Source: Serilophus lunatus (Eukaryota > Chordata > Aves > Passeriformes > Eurylaimidae). Taken from it: a DNA stretch of 64,000 bases. The position numbers and the translations under genes were made by a program. Under the pieces are notes generated by a model. It had not been told where the DNA came from, made no database searches, and saw only the letters and a list, made by a program, of their open reading frames with translations. Each line of letters opens with the position of its first letter. Position 1 is the stretch's first letter. Positions 1-13,100 of this stretch are shown one piece after another. Location of the stretch: assembly GCA_013399895.1 (NCBI GenBank), contig VXBA01000905.1, positions 240 through 64,239 on the forward strand. The letters run 5' to 3'.

Positions 1-754
1 AATAAGTCTAAGTGCTGAGTCCTGCATTTTGGCCGCAGAAACCCGCTGCAACGTTATAATCTGGGGACAGTGCCCAGGTAGAAAGGGACCTGGGGATACT
101 GGTCGACAGCCAACTCAGCATGAGCCAGCGGTGTGCTCTGGTGGCCAAGAAGGCCAACGGCATCCTGGCCTGCATTAGGAATGGTGTGGCCAGCAGGGAC
201 AGGGAGGTTATTCTGCCTCTGTACTCGATGAGACCGCACCTGGAGTACTGTGTCCAGTTCTGGGCTCCTCAGTTTAGGAAGGACGTGGAGATGATTGAGC
301 GTGTCCAGAGGAGAGCAACGAGGCTGGTGGGGGGCTTGGAGCACAAGCCCTGTGAGGAACAATTGAGGGAGTTAGAGTTGTTTAGCCTGGAGAAAAGGAG
401 GCTCAGAGGTGACCTTATCACTCTCTACAACTTCCTGAAAGGAGGTTGTAGTCAGGTGAGGGTTGGCCTCTTCCACCAGGCAGCAACTGACAGAACGAGA
501 GGACACAGTCTCAAGCTGTGCCACGGAAGGTATAGGTTAGATATTAGAAATAAGTTTTTAACAGAAAGAATAGTAAAGTATTGAAATAGTCTGCTTAAGG
601 AGGTGGTGGAGTCACCATCCCTGGATGTGTTTAAGAAAAGGCTGGATGTGGCACTTGGTGACATATTCTAGTTGAGGTGTTAGGGCAAGGGTTGGACTAG
701 ATGATCTTGGAGGTCTCTTACAACCTAGTAATTCTGTGTGATTCTGTGTGATCT
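1..754 (+). mobile_element. CR1 LINE, 3' end (5' part outside the window)
   Basis: This is the C-terminal part of CR1 ORF2 plus the complete 3' UTR. The text follows the avian CR1 consensus closely ('gaccgcacctggagtactg', 'gtttagcctggagaaaagga', 'agatgatcttggaggtctct') and ends in tandem ATTCTGTGTG units at 731-750, the CR1 3' terminus. From 120 the ORF2 reading frame is open to 581. It is then cut by a TGA at 582-584, where family members carry TGG (Trp). The same frame continues to the normal stop TAG at 669-671. Upstream, a TGA at 16-18 and a frameshift between about 50 and 80 also break it. The copy therefore encodes no working protein. The nearly intact tail frame suggests a moderately young insertion. 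The element starts beyond base 1, so its full length is unknown. Confidence 0.95.
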
Positions 755-1799
755 TTAGAATGGATGAATAATTATTGATGACAACAATTTGCACCTGCTT
801 CAAAAACCAACTTCTTTTCACAGAAAATTTTTAGTCACTTCCAGTAGGTGAATTAAAATTATATTTACCCAAGACTTGTTTTCAGTTTCAAACCAATTTG
901 AAAAATTACTTAAGCCTTCACTAATTGCTTGTAGCACACAGGATAGTGCTGTTGGTGTAGGAGATAAAAACTGGGGTGAGATTTACCTTGCTTTGGGAAG
1001 ATTAATCCCAAGCAGTGTGGCCTAGGATTGGCTCTCTGTTTCTCCTCAAGTTATTTTTTGTCTGGCAGGCAGCACACAGTGTAGATGCAAGGGTTACTGT
1101 TGTTGATGCAGCACTGCCTGGTGCGTAGGAGGCAACACTGCATATCGTGCCCCTTCCTTTACAGTTCAAAGTTTAGAGTTCCTAAAAAATCACAAATAGA
1201 GGGTCAAGGGAGCTCTCTGGAAATACAAGGGAAGAAATCTTTGGGAACATTGTTCATCAAAGACAAGCAGTTAGATCTGATTAAATTAAGCTTATAACTT
1301 GAGACAGTGTGGTAACTGTGCAAGAAAATTGTTTTTTCCTCAGGCAAAGAGTGTTCCATGTTAAAGGAATAGAGCAGTGTATCATCAGCACAAAGTGTGG
1401 TGTGTCAGTTCATTTACCTTTGTACCTTGGAGAATGGCAAATACTGTAAAATTAGCAACGTTTTAGGAGTTGTCTTGGAAAGAGAATATAGTCCTATGCT
1501 AATAATTATTTTTCCTACTGCTACTGTTAGTACTTCTGGTGCTATTATAACCAGTATGCTCCTTGTACTTGAGTGGCTTGTTATGAACTGGGATGTTGTT
1601 TTACTGGGTGCAGAGTGAATTTATGTCCCCAAAGAATTTACAACATGCAAGAAGTGACAGACATATTTGGGAAGTAAAAAGAGACTGATGATGAACGTAG
1701 TTCTGTAACACAAACAGCGCTTTCATTCCAGGAGCTTAGAAATGAGCATTTTGAAAAATAAAAAAAAATTAAGATAATTGTTGAAATGTTTTTGTAAAT
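755..1799. other. unique AT-rich sequence, no gene seen
   Basis: No open frame longer than about 73 codons, no repeat family text and no splice-flanked frame was recognised. It separates the CR1 copy from the inverted L2-like remnant. Confidence 0.6.
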
Positions 1800-2860
1800 A
1801 AGGATAAGCAAAGAGGGTTGAAACCAAGGAGAGAATCTTCATGATAAATTAGAGGTAACCTGAAAGATTGGAATAAAAAGTATAAAGTATTGGAAGTGAA
1901 GCTAGTTAGCATATCTTTGATGTGACAGGTAACAAGGGAGCTATTGAAGCAATGTGAAGAAATGGGTGAAATGATCAAAGCAAGGGGTTAGAGATCCCCT
2001 TTGTAGCAGAAGTTTTAGTGAGATATGAGAGGAGCTTGTGATTCTTAAGGTCATAAAGCTGCACTTGGAAGTAATCAATATGTAATATCATCAGAGATGG
2101 GAATGGAATTTTAATATTACACATGAGTAAAAAGAATTGTTTACTAGAAAGATTGTGTCTAATGAATCTGTGAGATTTTTGGCTTATCCTGGAAGAGAAG
2201 CTTTGAAAGAAGTAACAGTCAAAGGTGACACTTGTGTTATAGTCCAAATTGGCAGGTCTGATATCCTGGCTATCCATTTTGACTAAGAAAAAGGATTTTC
2301 TTTCCCTGAAGGAAGAGGGTTGAGAAATCTCATTATCCACATGAAGCTTGTGAGGGTATCTAGAAAGCAGGCTAGCAATATAGACTTAACAGAATATAAA
2401 AAATGTGTCACAGAGAAGTAGATCAAGACTCATCAGCATGTGAATGACAATGGATTTTTTTGTTAGTTTGCTCACTGGATGAAGGTAATATAAAGAAAGA
2501 AGATTAGAGAGTGAATGGGCATGGGACCCTCCTTGAGAATGTGAAGAATATCACAGAAAGTATTCCCCAGAGAGACTGTGCTGAAGTGTTACAGGAGCAA
2601 ACCCATGCGAGTGGTACTGGGAAAAGGAGGTTTATCAATAAGAAATGTGATCAGCTCTACTAAAAACACCTGGCAAGTCATACAGGACACAGTAATAATT
2701 TTTAGAGTGTGGCTAAGAAAAGTGAGTGTCAGTAGGAAGAGTTTCAGTGAAGTGAACTGTGTGTTAAAGGGTATGCAGGTAGAAGGGAGAGGAGGACCGG
2801 GTTAATATGTATACAGCCACTTTCTGTCCCCAGCAAAGAGAAACAGAGTAAGAGGAGACT
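1800..2860 (-). mobile_element. ancient L2-type LINE remnant (reverse transcriptase region)
   Basis: Read on the minus strand, this stretch aligns piecewise with the remembered L2 (CR1-clade) ORF2 consensus. At 2647-2685 the frame gives YDLPGVFSRADH, matching the family's reverse-transcriptase A motif (LLDLSAAFDTVDH) at D, L, F, D and H. At 2429-2440 the frame gives HADE in place of the catalytic YADD. Further downstream, the reverse complement of about 1850-1960 matches the family's 3' ORF text ('caatggctccctattgcctc', then 'cttttaaagccc' type wording). Both catalytic motifs are damaged, and many indels and stops are present, so this is a dead fossil. The ends are approximate: similarity fades near 1830 and 2860. 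CR1 of another subfamily is the main alternative, but the wording is L2-like. Family identity is from memory and no alignment was run. Confidence 0.65.
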
Positions 2861-3564
2861 ACTTTAAAGGCATGTGATGAGATCTTGTAATTCTTATAAT
2901 GGCAAGATATGTGGAAGATATCTTCAGAGGCTCCAAAGGCTGGAAGGCATTGTACATATGGAGTGAAGACACAGGCTGGCAGTGGGAGCACTTTGTGTGG
3001 GCTGGGGCTTATGTCATCTGTTTGGATGGACAGTGTATGGTCTCCCGAGTGAAAAATTCAGTCAGCTCTGCTTGTCTTAACAGTTGCCTTATGTGCTGTC
3101 CTGCAGTCATTGGAAAGACAGTGGAGACTGCACTCCCCGTTTTTGTTGGCTGTTCTGCTAGGTGCAGAATTCCTTCATATGAGTCTTACTGGGAAAGGAG
3201 AGAGTTTTTCAGCTTTTGGGTAATTTCTTTTGCAGTGTGAAGGCTGAGGGAACAAAAGCATCTCTAATAGCATCCTCTGTGGGCAAGGACATAAACTTGG
3301 TATGCTAAGACTATTTTCTGATAGAGTTTTATTTTTTAGTAATGTCTTTTTGCTGGAGAAGCCTTCATGCTGAAATTGTCATAGAAGGAAATACAGATTT
3401 CTGTACACAGATTTGCTGGTTTTGCCATTGCTTTTGTTCACTGCACATTCTGGCTTTTGTTAAAATACGTTTTCATAGCTTTTATTCAAAGATCAGTTTT
3501 CTGGGTTGATCCCTTTCTCTTGAGGTAGGTACCTAATGATTATCCTTACAGAACATAAAATGTG
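2861..3564. other. unique sequence, no gene seen
   Basis: A 113-codon open frame begins at 2899 on the plus strand, but it shows no domain and no splice or promoter context. The 5' extension of the neighbouring L2-like remnant may run into the first hundred bases, but I could not follow it. Confidence 0.45.
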
Positions 3565-3675
3565 GAGGTAAAGGGTTATTAGTCCTTTTTTAACAGCTGA
3601 GGCATGGGATTACAAAGAAAGTAGGCAATTTACTGAGTTCACCTGGAACAGGAACTGAAGTTCTAAATGTCAAAC
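3565..3675 (-). mobile_element. MIR-like SINE fragment
   Basis: The order 'gggttattag', 'aacagctgaggcatggg', 'aagtaggcaatttactgag', 'gttcacctgg' mirrors the inverted MIR core (ttattatccccattttacag.tgagg.aactga, then the 'ggtcacac' block). Divergence is heavy, so this is a weak call from memory. Confidence 0.4.
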
Positions 3676-6600
3676 CAAGAACTTGCCCAAAAGGTTATCC
3701 TTTCATTTGATACTACCAGGTATGTCTTTGCCACCATTGACCCTTGGTTGTTTCATTTGACAGAACTGATTGTCCTGCCACTCCATGATACTTTTGTCAG
3801 ACATGTAGCCTTTAACCTATACATGCTGTGTCAAATATTAAAACTGTCCTTGAATAGTGCATGTTGGCTTTAGTTTCAGATAAATAATGTAGCTTGCACA
3901 TATAGTCCTACAGAGGATTTAGAGATGCTCCAGTAACTTTAAAAATCTGTATTTTATTCATTGAATTGAGTCCTTTCATTGTAATGGAGTTATAGTTTGC
4001 TATAGACTGTGCACTGTGAAGGAGATCAATTTGTTTGGCACTGACCCATCCATTCAACTTGAAGCAATCAGATTTAAAAGCTTTACACTTTATTAATGTG
4101 TGTGCAAATAGCAACTGGGTTCCAAGGACACTCTTTAGGAAAGCACCTTGTGTGATTGGTCTTGATATATAATTCATATCTTGCTTCCAGCTTTCCAAAG
4201 GAAAAAATCATGTTAAATTTGTAGATAATATTGAAAAGAGAAAAAACTAAAGCCTTGAAGTATGATAATGATTTTGTGTGTTTAATGGAAATATATTGAC
4301 TTGAAAATATTACAAGTTCCCCAGCATGTTTTCCCATATATTGAAGAGTGTAGAGAATATTTTGAGATGTACATCAGCACATTAAAAAAGCGCCAAACAA
4401 AAAACATTACGCTATAATGTTAATTTTCTCACTTGTGCTAGCATTCAAGGTATTTTAAAAATCAATATCAGTTCTGAATGCATCTTGAATGAAAGTAAGA
4501 ACAACCTAGCAAATGGATCACTTCAGCCTGGGTACAGTTTTGCATACTAAATACAAGTACACAGTTCAAGACAGAATCGCCTCTGGTGGCTCCCATAACA
4601 AGAAAGCACCCTAGCCCTGGAAATGCTACTGTGTAAATGAGATGGTTACCGCATCTAGGGCAAATAAACAGTGGAAGTGTCCAATTTGAAAACTCTGTGG
4701 TAGAAGTGCTAAAAATAATACCAAGGAGTAAAATTAGTAATAAAACCAGGACCATATAAACACATACAATTAATTATTAATTAGTTACTCAATAGAGCAA
4801 ATTAATAACTATTATATTTAATGTCAAATGTGTTTGAGTAAAATATATATGCTTACATGTAATATAAAACATATATGCAGTGTAAATATATACATATACA
4901 CACACTCCTTGGCCGTTTTACCATGCCCAGGTCAGTCACTTAATGAGGAATTTGTGTGTATAGAAATACGGAAAAACAGAGTTTAAATGTTTGTTTTCTG
5001 TGCAGCTGGGGAAAAAAAAGTAAGTATATTGGAGCAGAAATGAACCAAAGAATGCAAGGTCTTCAGAGTTGATCTGTTTCAGCTCATTAAGAATATTCAC
5101 ATTTTTTATGTGCTCTAGTGATATTTGCAAATAGTGTTGACATCTTTCAGTGTAAACTAGATGAAGTACTATATCTTTAAAAGCCTGTTGGAACTGGTTA
5201 TTATTTCATGCAGGTGACTTGCAATGCTGACCAAATGGAACAGAAACAATATAGAAAAACTGGTTCTGGGATTTCTGTGAATGCTGAAGGCACAGAAAGT
5301 AAAATATAAAAAGGTCAAAGCCTGAATACGAGTGAGCAGGGAAAAGCCATCCCACTGCTGGCTTCCTTGCAAAGCGCAGAGGTCTCTCAGGGGATGTGAA
5401 GAATGTTCAGTGGGCACAGTAACATCAGTCGGTCATTAGTCCCAAAACACTCCACAGTTTAATAGTGATCCATGCAGAAACTGTTATTTGTGATTTCTAA
5501 ATTAAATTTATGGAATGTTTCAGTCACAGATGAAAACAGTCCTGAATGAAATGGCTGAGTGGAGATGTCAAAGTAACAACAAATTTTTGAATAACTCTAG
5601 GCTGAAGAGGCAGTGTTGCCATTTTGAGGCTCATCCTCCTGGCATCTGTAGAAGAAAGGCCTGCTTGGCTACCTGTAATTAGTAGTTACTGAGACTGTAA
5701 AAGGGATTTTTAAGCTCTATAATCTTTGAAGCAGAAAAATCTATGAGCATGTTTATATCAAACTGGCTGTACTGGACAACTTGTGTTGCTTATAGCAGCT
5801 GCCTTGCATGTCAGGAGTATAGCAGTCACATTGATGTGGCCACAACATGGTGTACCTAGTCTTTTCCTCTGATCTGGTTTTTGCTACTTTGAAAAATGAA
5901 ATTCAGCTTTTCTAGCCAGAGGATTTATGTATTTCTCTTGTTCTCTTTATTTCATTCCCCTTTCCAATGTGATAACTGTGATAAATTTAACTCACTAGTT
6001 GTGGTAAATAAAGAGTTTCAGAGTTCCTTACAGTAAATAATAGTGCTGCTGATATTAAAATGATCTACATAGGCACTTAATGAGATGTGTTTGCACTGTT
6101 GCAAATACGAATCTAAAATTAGCAATAAGAGTACACAGAAATCTTTATGGAGAGGTGATGACCCGGTTAAACAACTGCCGTGTCCAAGAGCTTTGCTTAT
6201 GTATAAAGCTCAAGTAAATTCTTGTCACCTTGACCAAAAATGTACAAAAAAACCTCAAAATTAAAACCAAACCCACACAAACCCACAAGACCTCCCTAAA
6301 CTTCAGAAGCTTTCATGATGTCTGCTGTAATTAGAAGTGAACACTTAGGTGCAATCTGTTCTACCATAGCACTGGAGATGTGAACCCTGTCAGTGTTGGT
6401 GGGCAAACAGTTAAATCAAGATGCAAAAATGTCATCCCTCAATTTCCCACTCAGCTTATTGGTATTGGTTTGCAAACGAACATGCCTGTTTAGTTACTGG
6501 AAACACCATTACTTCAGGAAAGTGCTCCTGAAGGGGCAGCAGCTTGCCAGCTCCGGATTTCGTTGTGTATCTCTGTGACTTGCTCGTGGAAGGGTAGGTG

Positions 6601-9127
6601 GCCTAGCTATGGGGATTTGCAATAACAAAAAAAAAGCAACTGACCAAAGAAAGAAAAAAAAAGTGTGAGCTAGAAAAGTACTTTGGTACTCCAACAACTA
6701 AATAAAATTTAAAGAATTAAAAAAAAAAAGTTAAAGAATAAGAATACAGCAAAGTTTCAACTGCTTTAATCAAGACAGTGTAATGTGGGAAATCTTAGCA
6801 TGTATGCCACTGCTTTTGCTAATGCTCATTGTATACTTGTTAATATAAGCAGTCCTTAAAGAGCTGCTAATCTTCTAGATCAAGACTAGAGATATGGAAG
6901 CTTTATTTACAGTAGATACATGATTTTATGAATATTTCAGGAATAACTTCTTCCTATCACAGGAAAAGTGTGAGGATAAAATCCAGTAATTCTCATAAGA
7001 CACTGGAGAGCAAAGTAAAGAGAACAAGAAAAACTAAGTGGATGGGTAGTTTAGATGATTGGCCAAATCAGATGTTTGTTGGAAGAGTCATGTCAGTGTC
7101 TTGGGTTTGAACTATCCATGTAATGAGTGTTTTAGAATACCTTGAAAACCTTTTTTATTCATCAAAAAAATCTTCAGTTTTCAAGAATGACCAGTTTCCC
7201 TACAGTGTGTTACTGTTAGCGGGTTAATTAATGAGACTGAAGCACTGTCTGTCTCCTGAACCTGCCTATTTGTTGTGTACCTTGTCCCTCAGTCTTAGGT
7301 TATTCTGCTTTGGTCCTGCACAAGAATGAAGGTTAGGGAATTGAGTTTGTCTGATGAAAATCTGGGCAAACTAACATCATCTACATGTGAGACAAGAGCT
7401 AGAGAGAAAGGCATAACAGGGCATTTATCTTGACCTCATTTAAATTTTCACTCATCAGTTGAATCTCCTAAAGAATATAAAAATGTTATTGAAGAAAATC
7501 CCATGCAAATTCTCTCTAGCTCTTTGCTGCTCTTGACAAGAGTACATGAAGTTCTCTTATGTGCAAGAGAACTATATCGAAATGGCTGATTTTGTGCATT
7601 TCCTGCTGCTTTTTGTTGGCAAGATGGCTTCTGGAAAGGTTAAAGTACAATCTATTCGTCCAGAATTCTGGCAGCAAGGATAACCAGAGATTTGGTGCCA
7701 GTCTCCTCATTTGAGTTTGACCTTGGTTTTCTCTTGGTGCTCCCTGCATACTCTGCCTCTGTAAAACTTCTCTATTCCAATGCAAGAAATCTTATTGAGA
7801 ATCCTGAGTTCTGCTGAATTTGTGTTGAGAGTTCAGCCACCTCTGCAATATTATGCCTTACCTTTTGAGATTATATGATGCTGGAAAAGAAATGCATGAT
7901 TTATTTTTCTCCCCGTGGTAAGGTCCTGGAAGAGGTGATGTTTCAGGGCAGAATTATGCTTTTGTTTTCAAATACATAGAGTTTGTAGGTTGTTTAAAGA
8001 GTAACCTATTGTGCTTTCTTGACTGCAGACAGAGACCAGTTCATGAAAAAATTTAGATACATCCACTTTATTTTCACTGATCTGTCTCATAAGCCATTTA
8101 TTGTCCCTGTGCCACAGAGTAATAGAAACTATCACTATTTCACAGCAATTATGTAACAAGCAAAACAAGTTGCAGATTTTCTGTGGAAATCTGGAAAAGC
8201 TTCAGTATTTTCTCTGATTTTGTAGTTATGTAATAATGGCATAAACAATAGGAAATTTAAATAAGGATAAAAATAACGATATTTTTCACTTTTGACACAA
8301 TTCAACTTAGTCTATTCGAGACAATTAGATCCTCCATATGATAGCTATGCTGTATACAATGAGCATTCTGTCATATATTGTCATAGGGGTAATCCTCCTT
8401 TTGATACTGTTCTACTGAATGATCAGACTTTACATCTGTTTTACCTAAAGAAAGCTTTTAAATGTCATAATGTCTTAGCCAAGTTACTGAGTACAGTGTT
8501 TCCATTGTGTTGTGTAATATTCTTTGCCTTCAGTGAAGAAGCTCTTATAAGAGGTATGAACTCTTGCTTTCGCTATATTGCTTCAAATAATTTGTTCCAC
8601 AGATGATCCTGGGGTAGGTTGTGTTACTGACCAATACAAGCACAAGGCTCTGACACTTTGACACTAGTAGAGATGGCTTTTGGAAAGAAAGTTTTACATG
8701 ATATTGGGTTAGTCGTAGCAACATTCTTTTGCTAATAAAATAGCTATGCTCTGGTATTTCCATCTTTTGTACTGTAGTAGGATGGATGGTGTGTATGTGT
8801 ATAGATATTTAAAAGATATTTTAAATCATTATTCTTTCTCTTGAATACAAATGATGATCTGATGATGATCTGACAATATAATTTTTTTTTTCTACTTCCT
8901 GGTTGCTGAATTGCCAGCCATTTTTTCCAAGATTGTTTTAAGTATCTGGAGGGGACTGTGCCCACCCTTCATCCCTTAGGGTTCCTGTTTTAGTACTCAG
9001 TCTACATGTCTTTCTATGCACCTATTTCTCCTGAGTACAGGAGCCAACAAGGTACCTGTCCCTAAGGCCAGATTCAGTCTCCCCAGGTTCACAATCAGCA
9101 TAAGCAATATAAACCCTATCTCTAATT
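3676..9127. other. long unique AT-rich stretch, no gene seen
   Basis: No recognisable coding exon, RNA gene or repeat family was found. It holds an AT/CA dinucleotide patch at 4841-4906 and A-rich runs at 6626-6635, 6652-6662 and 6719-6730. The longest open frame (8292-8606, plus strand, 104 codons) contains no motif I know. It has ordinary AT-rich composition and is probably chance. Confidence 0.5.
4841..4906. repeat. AT/CA-rich imperfect microsatellite
   Basis: Alternating purine-pyrimidine text (atatatat, atatatac, acatatacacacac) with interruptions. It is low-complexity sequence and likely length-variable. Confidence 0.6.
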
Positions 9128-9150
9128 CCCTTCCCCCCCCCACCCCGCCC
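9128..9150 (-). other. G-quadruplex-forming motif
   Basis: On the minus strand the G-runs are GGG, GGGG, nine Gs and GGG, separated by C, T and AA. This satisfies the strict four-run G-quadruplex rule with 1-2 base loops. The plus strand is the matching C-rich (i-motif) strand. It stands out in an AT-rich region. Confidence 0.7.
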
Positions 9151-10059
9151 AAGAAGGAGCTTTCAGTTTTACAATTTCATTTCTTAACATTGGGGCTTGT
9201 GATGAAAATAATTATAAACACCTGTTTAAAAACAAAACCAAACAGAAAACCACCCATCTTTTAAATAATCATCTTGAGATCTTTCCTAACCTTGTGATAA
9301 AACCGATACTTTCCTTTAGCATTGTGTCTCCACTCAGTCTGGCAGTGTGTATGTTCAGCAGAGCAGCTCCACCATAGCATGTCAATAGGTTCTTGGTGTC
9401 AAGGATCACAGTTAGGCTGAACAAGGCATAGAATGGCAGTGAATTTCTCAGTGTACCTATGGAAAGCGGAAATTGCCACTTCTCCACCTGATCTACCTTA
9501 GGCTTTTGAAGTGCTCTCCATTGCTCTCTTCTCTGAGTTCAGCCCTGTTATTCAGTGCCAAAACAAGAGCTCTGCAAACTGGGCTACAGATGAGGGCTGT
9601 CTCAGTCTTTTCGTTCTAACATTAGAAGAATGTTTAGTAAAAGAGAACTCTTCAACATCTATGCAAAGAGCTGTTGGGTTGTGTATTTATTGCATTTTTC
9701 TTCAAAACAAGAGCAGCTTTTTTATTGGGTTTTTTGGGGTTTTTTGGTTGGGTTTTTTTGAGAGTAATAAAGGAGCTATTTTTTCTTTTACTCTCTTGAA
9801 ACTCTTCCAGATCCTTTGGGAGAAAATATTTGAAAAAAAAAAATGACTGTGCATCAAAGACAAACTCAGACCTCGAGGGACAGTAGCAAAAGAAAAAGTA
9901 TAAAGAGGAAAATTCAGAGTGTGTGGAAGGTTCTTGATCATGCTTAAAGAATGAGTTGTAAACAGGCTGAAGAGCATCAAGAAGGGCTGGAACATCACAT
10001 GATTTTGTTAGATTTTGGGGAAATGCCTTTTGGGATCAGGAAATGCCATCTGCAGATTC
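9151..10059. other. unique sequence with a T/G low-complexity tract
   Basis: No gene was recognised. A T/G tract at about 9717-9761 (repeated 'gggtttttt' blocks) accounts for the open frames on both strands there. An A-run at 9833-9843 precedes anonymous sequence leading to the CR1 tail. Confidence 0.5.
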
Positions 10060-10152
10060 ATGATGTTAATATTCATGTTTTAAGAGTTGGTTTTGATGAT
10101 CCTTGTGGGTCTCTTCCAACTCTCAGAATACTTTGTTATTCTGTGATATCTC
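10060..10152 (+). mobile_element. CR1 LINE 3' tail fragment
   Basis: Only the terminal CR1 3' UTR is kept: 'gttggttttgatgatccttg', 'gggtctcttccaactctcag', then 'attctgtgat'. This is a strongly 5'-truncated insertion of the usual CR1 type. The 5' limit is approximate because the preceding 60-80 bases are too diverged to place. Confidence 0.85.
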
Positions 10153-13100
10153 TGTTGAGGAGGTCAGCAGTATTAAATGGGAGGCTAACTGTTTAAACAA
10201 GGATGAATTTCATCCTTAAGCCTTCAGAGATCAATAGAAATCATAAATTGGTGAGACTGAAAACTGAGGACTAGTTTTCTCCAGAAGACAGTAACACTAA
10301 TACAGACAAATGAATATTTATCTGTATTAAGAACAGTTGGAGGAGGGAGTTCAACAATCAGCTTGAATTTTCCTAGCTTCTACTTGTCTCATAATTTGAA
10401 TGTTGTTTGCACTATTGTTTGGTTACTCTATATATTTATATATACAATACATATATGTTTATATTATATAACCCTAAAACCCTGAGAAGGCAAACTTATG
10501 ATGAAAAGCAACTGCTGAGTTTGGAGAGAGCATGTGGGGACTTGAGTTTGTGTTTTGGGAGTCTTTGGTTTGCCTTGCAAGAATCCTTAATTTAAATATT
10601 TATGAGCAAATAGTGGATTTTAAATGTAATTCAGTGACAAGGGTTTGAGTTAGCTGCTCACTCTGCCAGTAAATAGTAAATTCCCTTTAAGATTATCAAA
10701 TGAAGTATGATATAAGCTATTAAAAATAATACCAATAGAAATCTGGTACATTGGCTGTGTTGGTTACAAATGAGTGTCTTCATAAGCAAATTTTATATAC
10801 ATGTTTATGTAGAGCTGAACATCTACTTTTGTTAGATATAGTTATAATGAAAGTAATGTAAATTGACTTCATTGTAGTCAAATGGAATGAGTATAGTTAT
10901 ATAGTATGAATTTATATGCATAGACTATAATATGTATTTTGAAAATATAGTAACAACTGGACTGTTAAATTAGGTGTTAGACATGTAACTACCTTCTTCA
11001 TATCTGAGTGCTTTATTGTGCATGTCAGTTTATCAGTGTTGTTAGCAAGTTACATAAACTGCCCTTTACACAACTTTGAGTGTGATTCGAAAGAACGTTT
11101 CTATGTTTTAGTCTTGGGTAAAATGTTTGCTGTCAACAAATAAGCAACATTTCCAGACATCTTCAGTGCACGGCATCTTTCATGTCCAACTGAAAAGGAA
11201 CAAGCCCACCTTAATGTTTGCTAAAATGTGGGATTGCAAGGGGTAAGGTAGAAGACAAGAGTACTGGGTGAGAAAGGTAATGGCTTTGTTGCAGGGTTTA
11301 CATGGGTGTGTAACTGTTATTACACATTTGTGGTTGTTGCAGATTTTCTTGGTCTTTGTCTAGGGGCCTCATTATTTATTTTCTTAACTTAATTTGCTTT
11401 TCATTACCCAACCTGGAGACTTCCCAAATCTCTCTCTGCTTGCACTTTTTTAGTGTACTTTGATTTTTCCATGTGACCATATAGTTTTAAGGAAATCTTT
11501 TAATTTAAGGATTTGATAGAGAAATCAATAAATGCAGCCAGTAAAGTGCTCTGTCCAATAAAATATATGAGTTTTGGTAAGGGCACTATTTCATTTTCCT
11601 CTAAATTTGGGTTCTGCTATACCTTTTTTAGTCTACAGTTATACTCACTCTGAAGTAATTTCAGTGTCATCCTCATTTCCTGGACTCTATAGTTCTCAAT
11701 AGTTCTTGCTTTGGAATAATACATTAACAAAGTGTAACGCAAATTTCCGTGTTTCTTTTTTTTTGGCTGGACCTCAAAATTGGTTGAATGATCATTATTT
11801 TTAGGATCAAGAAATGGTTTCAGCCATGCAAATGCTCCTTTGAGATAAGCAGACAATTGAGAAATACTAGGAGCTCTACTTAATAACATTGCCTCTTAGA
11901 GAAAATTGATAAGAAGAATTTAAGTTGATATTAATGTAGGAAATATTTTAGTCGTACTTAGGATTGGATAACACTTTCTGCCACTAGCTGTTAAAAAAAC
12001 CAAGCAGCCAACACAAACCTGTCATATCAGTATTGAGCTACCTACAGAACATGTGCAGAGAATGCCAGACATGTTTGACAGATACTACTTTACTTTCTTA
12101 ATTCAGAATTTTATCACAGAGTGTTCTTCCCTTATGAGGAAGTTGCTAGCTAGATTGTATTAAACTAATCTCTGATTTAACTTTATGGCTTGTTATTTCA
12201 ACTTCTTAATGTGACTCATTAGTTGTCCTACCTGACCATGATAGCTTGGCTTGGTCTCAGGAGAAGCAGCTCAGTAGAAAATACTTAAATGCACAGTTGT
12301 TCATAGATGCAGCTGTCTCACATACATGCAATTTTGAACATTAATGTCTTTTAGGCCCTTCTATCACTTGCTTGGTTTGCAGTAGGGCTATCATTATTTC
12401 ATGTTCTTTCAATAATAAAGTATGATTCAGATCCTTTACCGTCTTCATCAGTGAATGTCACGGGCTTTGCACTGTTTTTGTTGATGCTCCTGAGAAATTA
12501 AGAAGCTGGACTGTTGACTTAAGTAAATTAGCAGTGGGTTTGTTTCATGATGCAAACCAAAATTAGGTGAAATGGAGTCCTACATGAATAAAGATTTGGT
12601 TACTTCATTTTACCTTGTTTTGTTGAATTGTTTTTTAGTGTGTTCTAGCATGATTCTAGGTTATGTATCCGTTAGAAGATTGGTTAGAGATGACTCCATA
12701 GCACTTAAAATCAGTTTGTTAATCAGAGATAAATGCCGTTGGAATAAAACTAAAGGAGGGGAAATTCACATAACAGGATGACACTGAGATCCTGTATAGC
12801 AGAATAACATCAAGACTTTTCCCTCTTGTGTCAAAAAGAAATAATGGTTATGAGGGTGTGTGTGGACAAAGTCCTAGTACTTGTAGATCTGAACGTGTCC
12901 TTAAGGAGCGCTACTAATTTCTGTGATAAACAAAGTTTTTCCTCTCCTGGTGCCAATGTATCCAGGGGCTGCAGGCTCTGAAAATGTATGTTCAGAAAGG
13001 TCTCATGGAAATTCCCGGTGCCCCTTTACTTTTCCAGGCTGACTACAGGCTCAGGGAAGTGCTGTAGCATCTCTTACCTGCAGGTTACATACTCAAAGTT

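Noticed and set aside
2899..3240. 113-codon plus-strand open frame
   Set aside because: Adjoins an inverted LINE fossil, has no domain, and its Trp/Cys-rich content looks random.
7255..7315. Possible MIR fragment ('gtaccttgtccctcagtctt')
   Set aside because: Only one short phrase matches and the flanking core landmarks are absent.
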